Of a stretch of DNA of 64,000 nt, positions 58,790-64,000 are shown in pieces. The notes under the pieces were generated by a model. That model made no database searches. It had not been told where the DNA came from and saw only the letters and a program-made list of their open reading frames with translations. The DNA lies in assembly GCF_001701025.1 (NCBI RefSeq), contig NZ_CP016793.1, positions 868,001 to 932,000 of the forward strand, read 5' to 3'. The first letter of the stretch is position 1. Every line of letters starts with the position of its first letter. Position numbers and translations under genes: made by a program. This stretch comes from Lentzea guizhouensis (GTDB lineage Bacteria > Actinomycetota > Actinomycetes > Mycobacteriales > Pseudonocardiaceae).

Positions 58790-59125
58790 GTGAAGCTGGA
58801 ACAGATCGTCATCGACAGCAACGACCCGGCGCGGCTCGTGCGGTTCTGGGCGGAGCTGCTCGGTGGTGAGCCGGTCGAGCGGGAGCTCGGGTGGGCGCAC
58901 GTCGAACCGCCGGGTGGGCTGCGGATGTCGTTCCAGCCGGTGCCCGAGCGCAAGGACGTGAAGAACCGGCTGCACCTCGACTTCGAGGTCGACGACATCG
59001 AGGCGGCCGTGGTGAAGGCGGTCAGCCTCGGTGGCACGCGTGAGGGCGTGGTGCACACCGACGAGCAGGGCAGCTTCCAGGTGATGCGCGACCCCGAGGG
59101 GAACGAGTTCTGCTTCGTCCACTGA
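58790..59125 (+). CDS. VOC (glyoxalase/bleomycin-resistance-like) domain protein
   Basis: 111 residues with one vicinal-oxygen-chelate domain: IVIDSNDPARLVRFWAELLG and RDPEGNEFCFVH at the end, with a HLDFEV metal-side strand in the middle. It could be a metal-dependent dioxygenase, isomerase or a resistance-type binding protein; only the fold is certain. GTG at 58790. Confidence 0.88.
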   Translation: MKLEQIVIDSNDPARLVRFWAELLGGEPVERELGWAHVEPPGGLRMSFQPVPERKDVKNRLHLDFEVDDIEAAVVKAVSLGGTREGVVHTDEQGSFQVMRDPEGNEFCFVH

Positions 59126-59129
59126 AGAA

Positions 59130-59249
59130 CTACGACTGGAAGGCCCGCCAGAGCGCCTCACCGAAGCGGACCGCGAGGACGACGAGCAGCACGCCGATCG
59201 CGAAACTGATGAGGCACCGCACCACGACCAGGAGCTTGGCGCCCTTCAC
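59130..59249 (-). CDS. Putative 39-residue membrane protein
   Basis: Residues 4-30 are one hydrophobic helix (KLLVVVRCLISFAIGVLLVV), with a basic N-terminus and FQS end. GTG at 59249 has only a weak ribosome site. It lies between the VOC and HIT genes, where both neighbours run the other way. A small membrane peptide is plausible, but unproved. Confidence 0.4.
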   Translation of the reverse strand: MKGAKLLVVVRCLISFAIGVLLVVLAVRFGEALWRAFQS

Positions 59250-59314
59250 CCCGACATGATTGACCGGTGCGCGGCAAGAGCAACAGAGTCCAACGGGACC
59301 AATAGGATCCGGTT

Positions 59315-59662
59315 GTGACCGACAGCGTGAACGACTGCCTGTTCTGCCGCATCGTCGCGGGCGAGATCCCGGCGACCGTGGTGGCCGAGACCGACACCAC
59401 GCTCGCGTTCCGCGACATCGACCCCAAGGCCCCGACGCACGTCCTGGTGATCCCCAAGGAGCACCACCGGGCCGTCGGTGACCTCGACCCGGTGCTCGCC
59501 GGGCAGGTGCTCGCGACCGCGCACCAGGTGGCGAAGTCCGAGGGTGTCGACGAGACCGGGTACCGGCTCGTGTTCAACACCGGCCGCGACGGCGGTCAGA
59601 CCGTCTTCCACGTGCACTGCCACGTGCTCGGCGGGCGTGGCCTCAGCTGGCCTCCGGGATAG
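59315..59662 (+). CDS. HIT-family nucleotide hydrolase
   Basis: 115 residues: CLFCRIVAGEIPATVV at the start, IPKEHH and the histidine triad HVHCHVLGGRGLSW. HIT proteins cleave nucleotide-phosphate adducts such as AMP-lysine or dinucleoside polyphosphates. GTG at 59315. Its last 20 nt overlap the end of the convergent MBL-fold gene. Confidence 0.92.
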   Translation: MTDSVNDCLFCRIVAGEIPATVVAETDTTLAFRDIDPKAPTHVLVIPKEHHRAVGDLDPVLAGQVLATAHQVAKSEGVDETGYRLVFNTGRDGGQTVFHVHCHVLGGRGLSWPPG

Positions 59663-60266
59663 CCATCGCGCGGACGAACGCCGCGTCGACCGGGTTGCCG
59701 TGGCCCGGCACGACGATGCGCGGGTCCAGCTCCAGCAGCAGGTCCAGGACGTGCCGCCAGTTCGCCGGCGTCGCGTCCGGACCGGCCTGGGCGGGAGCGC
59801 CCTGCTCGACGAGGTCGCCCGCGAACACCACGCCGGCGTCCGGCACGTGCACGACCACGTCGTGCGAGGTGTGCGCCGGGCCGAAGTGGTGCAGGTCGAC
59901 CCGGCGGCCGCCGACGTCCAGCGCGACGCTGTCGCGGAAGGTGTGCGTGGGCGCGACGAGCGTGCCGGTGAACGGCTCGTCGTAGTACTCGGCGCGGCCG
60001 GCCAGCAGGCTTTCGTCGACCACGCAGTCCTCGTGCGCCCACACCTCGCACGGCAGGAACGCCTCCGTCGCGAGCACGTGGTCGAAGTGGTTGTGCGTCA
60101 ACACGATCCGTGACGGCCGGAGCCCCTCGCCGGCGAGCACGGCGGCGAGGCCGGGGTCCATGCCGGAGTCCACCAGCAGAGAATCACCCGATCCGGTGAT
60201 CAGGCCGAGGGTGAGGTCCAGCTCGGTGTGCCGGCGGACGAACACCCCGTCCGCGATCTCGATCAC
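59643..60266 (-). CDS. MBL-fold metallo-hydrolase
   Basis: 207 residues with the metallo-beta-lactamase motif THNHFDHV (HxHxDH), further ligands in HTSHDVVV and PGHG. Function unknown in detail (thiol or phosphoester hydrolase type). GTG at 60266 with GAGGGGG nearby; the stop of the ComB-like gene overlaps it as GTGA. Confidence 0.88.
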   Translation of the reverse strand: MIEIADGVFVRRHTELDLTLGLITGSGDSLLVDSGMDPGLAAVLAGEGLRPSRIVLTHNHFDHVLATEAFLPCEVWAHEDCVVDESLLAGRAEYYDEPFTGTLVAPTHTFRDSVALDVGGRRVDLHHFGPAHTSHDVVVHVPDAGVVFAGDLVEQGAPAQAGPDATPANWRHVLDLLLELDPRIVVPGHGNPVDAAFVRAMAIPEAS

Positions 60267-60943
60267 CGCAGCACCCCCTCGACGAGCCGGGGCACGGCCT
60301 TGCTCACGTTGACCCGCACCGCGAGGTCCACGTCGGCGGCGTGCCCGTTCTCGACCAGCTCCCGCCCGGACCCGCACTCCCGCACGGCCGCTTCCACGTC
60401 ACAACCGCCGAAGGCGTCGGCGGCCAGCCGGGCCTCCGGTGACGCCGTGCCGGGCAGTGCCGCTCCGAGCAGGGCCGCCAGCACCGCGCCCGCGCCCAGG
60501 TAGTCCTCGACGCACGGGCGCAACGGCCCGAACTCGCGCGGACCCTCGTTCAGGATGTCGAGCCCCCAGCGTTCGCCGCCGGGCACGACCCCGATGGTCT
60601 CCCCCAGCTCGGCCGCCCGTCGCGCGACCGCCTCGGCGTTGCGCAGGCAGGCCGCGAGCACGTGTGCCCCCGTCTCCGCCGCGAGCGAGCACAGGTTCGA
60701 CCCGTTCGGGGACGGCAGCTCGACCAGTCCCGTGGCGCCGACGAGTGACGCTGGTCGCAACGTGGGCCCGGAGGCGGGCTTCCAGCGCGACGGCCGGACC
60801 TGACCCCCGTTGCCGACCACGAGGTCGACCGACGTCGTGAACGACAGCACGTCCACGACAACGAGCACGTCACAGGCCCTGAGCGCGTCGATCCCCTCGG
60901 GCCCCCACTCCAGCCGCAGCCGGTACCCCTCCTGGCTGAACAC
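60263..60943 (-). CDS. ComB-like 2-phosphosulfolactate phosphatase family protein
   Basis: 226 residues: VLVVVDVLSFTTSVDLVVGNG, SPNGSNLCSLAAETGAHVLA and GGERWGLDILNEG match the ComB family. ComB dephosphorylates 2-phosphosulfolactate in coenzyme M synthesis; in bacteria without that cofactor the substrate is unknown. GTG at 60943 gives a start after VTESD-like leftover sequence. Overlaps the MBL gene by 4 nt; divergent from rpiB over 27 nt. Confidence 0.85.
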   Translation of the reverse strand: MFSQEGYRLRLEWGPEGIDALRACDVLVVVDVLSFTTSVDLVVGNGGQVRPSRWKPASGPTLRPASLVGATGLVELPSPNGSNLCSLAAETGAHVLAACLRNAEAVARRAAELGETIGVVPGGERWGLDILNEGPREFGPLRPCVEDYLGAGAVLAALLGAALPGTASPEARLAADAFGGCDVEAAVRECGSGRELVENGHAADVDLAVRVNVSKAVPRLVEGVLR

Positions 60944-60970
60944 GCTGCCCAGCGTGTCAGACTCCGTGAC

Positions 60971-61441
60971 GTGCGCGTTTACTTGGCAGCAGACCACGCG
61001 GGCTTCGAGCTGAAGTCCCACCTGTCCACGGCTCTCCAGGAGCAGGGCTACGAGGTCGTCGACGTCGGTGCCCACGAGTACGACGCCCTCGACGACTACC
61101 CGTCGTTCTGCGTCGACGCCGCCGAGAAGGTCGTGGCCGACCGCGCGAACGGCGAGGACAGCCTCGGCGTCGTGATCGGCGGCTCCGGCAACGGCGAGCA
61201 GATCGCCGCGAACAAGGTGAAGGGTGCGCGCGCCGCGCTGGCGTGGAACGTCGACACCGCGCAGCTCGCCCGTCAGCACAACGACGCCCTGCTGGTCGGC
61301 ATCGGCGCCCGTCAGCACACCGCCGAGGAGGCGACCGAGATCGTCGGCGCGTTCCTGCGGACGTCGTTCTCCGGCGAGGACCGCCACCAGCGGCGCATCG
61401 ACCAGGTCAGCGCCTACGAGACCACCGGCAAGACCGAGTAG
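60971..61441 (+). CDS. rpiB: Ribose-5-phosphate isomerase B
   Basis: 156 residues, RpiB/LacAB fold. MRVYLAADHAGFELK at the start (ADHAG motif), SLGVVIGGSGNGEQIAANKV and DALLVGIGARQHT. Interconverts ribose-5-phosphate and ribulose-5-phosphate. GTG at 60971; followed 9 nt later by the glycosylase gene. Confidence 0.95.
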   Translation: MRVYLAADHAGFELKSHLSTALQEQGYEVVDVGAHEYDALDDYPSFCVDAAEKVVADRANGEDSLGVVIGGSGNGEQIAANKVKGARAALAWNVDTAQLARQHNDALLVGIGARQHTAEEATEIVGAFLRTSFSGEDRHQRRIDQVSAYETTGKTE

Positions 61442-61450
61442 CTCCAGCCC

Positions 61451-62251
61451 ATGCCGGAAGGTCACACCCTGCACCGCCTCGCGCGGTTGCACCAACGCCG
61501 GTACGCGGGTGCGCCGGTGGCCGTCAGCAGTCCACAGGGGCGCTTCGCCGCGTCCCTTGTGGACGGACGAACGCTCGTGCGCGCCGAGGCGCACGGCAAG
61601 CACCTGTTCCACGTCTACGGCCCGGACGCGGTGGTGCACGTGCACCTCGGCCTGTACGGCACGTTCACCGAGTCACCGCTGCCGGTGCTGCTGCCGGTCG
61701 GCCAGGTCCGGATGCGGATGGCCGGCGCCACGCACTGGACGGACCTGCGCGGCCCGACGGCGTGCGAGGTGCTGAACACCGACGAGGTGAAGGCCATCCG
61801 CGCCCGGCTCGGGCCCGACCCGTTGCGCCGTGACGCGAACCCCGACCTCGCCTACGAGCGGGTCATCCGGTCCCGCCAGTCGCTGGCCGTGCTGCTGATG
61901 GACCAGAAGGTCATCGCGGGTGTCGGCAACGTCTACCGCGCCGAGGTGCTGTTCCGGCACAACGTGAACCCGTTGCTGGCCGGCAACAAGGTGAGCCGCG
62001 AGCTGTGGGACGCGCTGTGGGCCGACCTGGTCGTGCTGATGAAGGACGGCGTGAAGGTCGGCCAGATCAACACCGTCCGCCGCGAGCACATGCCCAGGGC
62101 GATGAAGCGGCCGCCGCGCGTGGACCGGCACGGCGGTGAGGTGTACGTCTACCGCCGCGCCGGTGAGCCGTGCTTCCTCTGCGGCACCGAGGTCAGGACG
62201 ACCGTGCTGGCCGCCCGCAACCTGTTCTGGTGCCCGGTCTGCCAGCCCTGA
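61451..62251 (+). CDS. Fpg/Nei-family DNA glycosylase
   Basis: 266 residues. The Pro2-Glu3 pair of MPEGHT is the catalytic N-terminus. H2TH region is near residues 150-200, and a C-terminal zinc finger (CFLCGTEVRT...CPVCQP) ends the protein. MPEGHTLHRLA is the start of the Nei2 group that repairs oxidised pyrimidines. Nine nt after rpiB, so one operon. Confidence 0.92.
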   Translation: MPEGHTLHRLARLHQRRYAGAPVAVSSPQGRFAASLVDGRTLVRAEAHGKHLFHVYGPDAVVHVHLGLYGTFTESPLPVLLPVGQVRMRMAGATHWTDLRGPTACEVLNTDEVKAIRARLGPDPLRRDANPDLAYERVIRSRQSLAVLLMDQKVIAGVGNVYRAEVLFRHNVNPLLAGNKVSRELWDALWADLVVLMKDGVKVGQINTVRREHMPRAMKRPPRVDRHGGEVYVYRRAGEPCFLCGTEVRTTVLAARNLFWCPVCQP

Positions 62252-62258
62252 GGACCGG

Positions 62259-62981
62259 CTAGAAGTCGAACCCGCCGCCCATGTCGCCGAAGTCGAAGCC
62301 ACCGGTGTCACCCATGTCGGCACCCATGTCGCCCATGCCCACGTCGCCGCCCATGTCGGCCATGCCGTAGTCGCCGACGCCGTGCATGCCGGAGAACATG
62401 GCGTCCATCAGCAGGAACGTGCCCACGCCCCACGCGCCGGCCACGAGCGCGGGCTTCCACCACGGCTCGGAGTACCAGCCACGCGGCACCGGACGGCCGG
62501 CGACCATGCCGCCGGGGTAGTAGTAGGGCGTGCCGGAACCCGAGTGCGGCGACGCGGCGTAGGCGTGGCCCTCGACGGAGACCTGGCGGTCCTCGCTGAC
62601 GGCACCGGCCTGCTTCTGACCGGCGATCTCGGGCAACGCGGGACCGGGGTCCATGTCCATCGCCTCACGCGCGGCACGGACGTAGTGCAGCCCCTCCATC
62701 GCGGTCTGCGTGACCAGCCTGGCCTGCGGGATCGTGCGGGTCTGCTCCATCTGCGACCCGGCGGCGGTGAAGCGTTCGGACGCGTCGGCCAGCGCCTGGG
62801 TGGCCGCGGTGTTGCTGCCGGTGAGGCTCATCACCTGCCCGCCGAGCCGCTCGACCCAGCGCCGTGCCTCCGCCTTGGCGTCGTCCAGCTCCCGCGCCTT
62901 GCGCGCGTTGCTCTGGTTGACCAGGTAGAACGCCCCGGCAGCCAGCAGTACCAGCACAACGATCCACACGAGCGTGCCCAC
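62259..62981 (-). CDS. Membrane-anchored coiled-coil protein with acidic Met/Gly tail
   Basis: 240 residues. N-terminal transmembrane helix (LVWIVVLVLLAAGAFYLV), then a coiled-coil region (about 25-115), a middle proline/glycine stretch, another hydrophobic segment (about 175-195) and a Gly/Met/Asp tail (MGDMGADMGDTGG). It resembles the DUF1542-type surface proteins. GTG at 62981 with GGGAGG. Role unknown. Confidence 0.75.
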   Translation of the reverse strand: MGTLVWIVVLVLLAAGAFYLVNQSNARKARELDDAKAEARRWVERLGGQVMSLTGSNTAATQALADASERFTAAGSQMEQTRTIPQARLVTQTAMEGLHYVRAAREAMDMDPGPALPEIAGQKQAGAVSEDRQVSVEGHAYAASPHSGSGTPYYYPGGMVAGRPVPRGWYSEPWWKPALVAGAWGVGTFLLMDAMFSGMHGVGDYGMADMGGDVGMGDMGADMGDTGGFDFGDMGGGFDF

Positions 62982-63037
62982 GGTTTACCTCCCACAGCAG
63001 GTAATCCGTCAACGAGCAATCGTTGCCCATAGTTCCG

Positions 63038-64000
63038 TCAGAACACCTCTGGACAGTGCGGTGCATGTGTGTCGAGGAACGCCATCGTCAGCGCGTCCAC
63101 ATGCCCTGGCGTGTGCTCGATGACACGGCGTGCCCGGTTGAGCACGGAAAGCCGGGCACCGCCGAGGAAAGCACTGCCGAGCGCCGCGACGTCCAGCGAC
63201 ACGTCCGCGGGGTCGTCGGTGCGGGTCACGACCGCTTCGCCGCCCTTGACCGCGAGGCGCCAGCGGCCGGAGTTCCACGGGCAGAGCCCGTCCTCGACCT
63301 CGACGACACTGTCCACATCGGACGAGTACCGGCGCAGCGGCAACGCCTTCTCGACGTCGACGACCCGCAGCCACAGCCCGTCGGTGAGCTGTGTCCGCAC
63401 CATGCGCGGGTTGTCGACCATGTGCTGGACCGGGTCACCCTCGGCGGTGTAGAAGGAGATGCTCGCCGCGAGGTCGAGGTCCAGCAAGAACCGGTAGAGC
63501 GCCGCGTAGGCCTCCTCGGTCTCGGCGACCAGCTCGCGGACGTTCAGCTCGTTCCGCGGGCCGCTCTCGCTCCACTCGTGCTTCACCCGGAACACCACGT
63601 ACCCCTGCGGATGAAGGCAGTACCGGTAGGAGGAGAGGCCACGGCGATCGGACTCGGCGTCGGCGAGGAAGTAGCCCCAGCTCGGGCCGCCGCGGCTGAG
63701 CCAGCCGACCTTCGTGCGGCGCACCTTGTCGTGCAACGCCACCATGAACGGCATCGCCTCGTCGCGCGTGACCTGGCGGATGCGCGCGGGATCGACGGTG
63801 ACGCCGGGGTGGAACGGCATCCGCGTCGGCATCGTCATCATGTTCAGGCTCGTCGCGTGCTCGCCGTAGCCGAACCGCCGGTAGATCGAGCCCTCCGACG
63901 CCCAGAGCCCACCGAGCGCCTCGCCCGCGTCGTGCATCGCCTGCAGCTGCGTCTTCATCAGCAGTGAGGCCACGCCACGGCGCCGATGGCCGGGCTTGAC
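63038..64000 (-). CDS. Eis-like GNAT acetyltransferase, 5' part outside the window
   Basis: The visible 321 codons start inside the GNAT domain: VKPGHRRRGVASLLM is the acetyl-CoA-binding motif A. The C-terminal part (about 210-315 of the visible chain) is a sterol-carrier-like domain, as in Eis and enhanced-survival proteins. GAFLDTHAPHCPEVF-type end. Eis acetylates aminoglycosides and some proteins; here the substrate is not known. The N-terminal end and start codon are beyond 64000. Confidence 0.85.
   Translation of the reverse strand, partial: VKPGHRRRGVASLLMKTQLQAMHDAGEALGGLWASEGSIYRRFGYGEHATSLNMMTMPTRMPFHPGVTVDPARIRQVTRDEAMPFMVALHDKVRRTKVGWLSRGGPSWGYFLADAESDRRGLSSYRYCLHPQGYVVFRVKHEWSESGPRNELNVRELVAETEEAYAALYRFLLDLDLAASISFYTAEGDPVQHMVDNPRMVRTQLTDGLWLRVVDVEKALPLRRYSSDVDSVVEVEDGLCPWNSGRWRLAVKGGEAVVTRTDDPADVSLDVAALGSAFLGGARLSVLNRARRVIEHTPGHVDALTMAFLDTHAPHCPEVF

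Overview
The window is about 64 kb of high-GC actinomycete chromosome. Start codons are often GTG and sometimes TTG, third positions are mostly G or C, and many stop/start pairs overlap as GTGA or ATGA. The ESX accessory cassette (PPE-like, EspG-like, DUF3558), two ClpP paralogues and the folC-DUF4233 and valS-folC order point to Pseudonocardiaceae (a Lentzea, Saccharothrix or Actinosynnema-like organism). That assignment is inference: there is no rRNA in the window. No CRISPR array, insertion sequence or integrase was seen.

Layout. 0-11.8 kb: truncated subtilisin, a MarR/MFS efflux pair with an operator, a 1799-residue secreted amylase-pullulanase fusion, an internally duplicated 642-residue protein of unknown role, and a Tat-exported PhoD phosphatase. 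11.8-14.8 kb: a four-gene ESX accessory operon without ESX core genes. 14.9-20.2 kb: DUF4233, folC, valS and a membrane-anchored protein. 20.4-27.5 kb: a FdhF/YdeP-type molybdopterin oxidoreductase, an ArsR-like regulator with a 52-residue partner, a small HTH protein, a phytoene-desaturase-like flavoprotein, FdhD and a CoA transferase. 27.5-30.4 kb: two alpha/beta hydrolases and a beta-lactamase-like hydrolase. 30.4-34.9 kb: the proteostasis block clpX / clpP2-clpP1-tig, with a ClgR-like box upstream of tig. 35.1-36.6 kb: a LysR regulator, then a roughly 0.6 kb non-coding stretch holding a 144-nt long inverted repeat.

36.6-45.7 kb is a coherent sugar operon: LacI repressor, ABC solute-binding protein and two permeases, a GH5-like enzyme, a GH38 alpha-mannosidase and an exported GH18 enzyme. 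The set matches a pathway for high-mannose N-glycans: release outside by the GH18 enzyme, import, removal of alpha-mannose by GH38, and hydrolysis of the Man-beta-1,4-GlcNAc core by the GH5 enzyme. The ATPase is missing and is presumably a shared one. 45.8-49.2 kb: two tandem secreted PKD-domain paralogues and a 58-residue protein, ending in strong hairpins. 49.2-54.3 kb: a glycine-betaine-type ABC system with a fused double permease and two substrate-binding proteins flanking it.

54.4-58.5 kb looks like a small defence-type neighbourhood around tRNA-Pro and tRNA-Gly. It has a 586-residue protein with a C-terminal HEPN-like R-x4-H motif and a TIR-domain protein. The TIR gene overlaps by 4 nt a gene for a three-helix membrane protein. 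A 21-residue motif with core RVYQA at the TIR C-terminus is repeated at the N-terminus of that membrane protein, as in effector/partner pairs joined by amyloid-like signalling motifs. This is the best candidate for an undescribed system. 58.5-64 kb: VOC, HIT, MBL-fold and ComB-like proteins, rpiB, an Fpg/Nei glycosylase, a coiled-coil membrane protein and a truncated Eis-like acetyltransferase.
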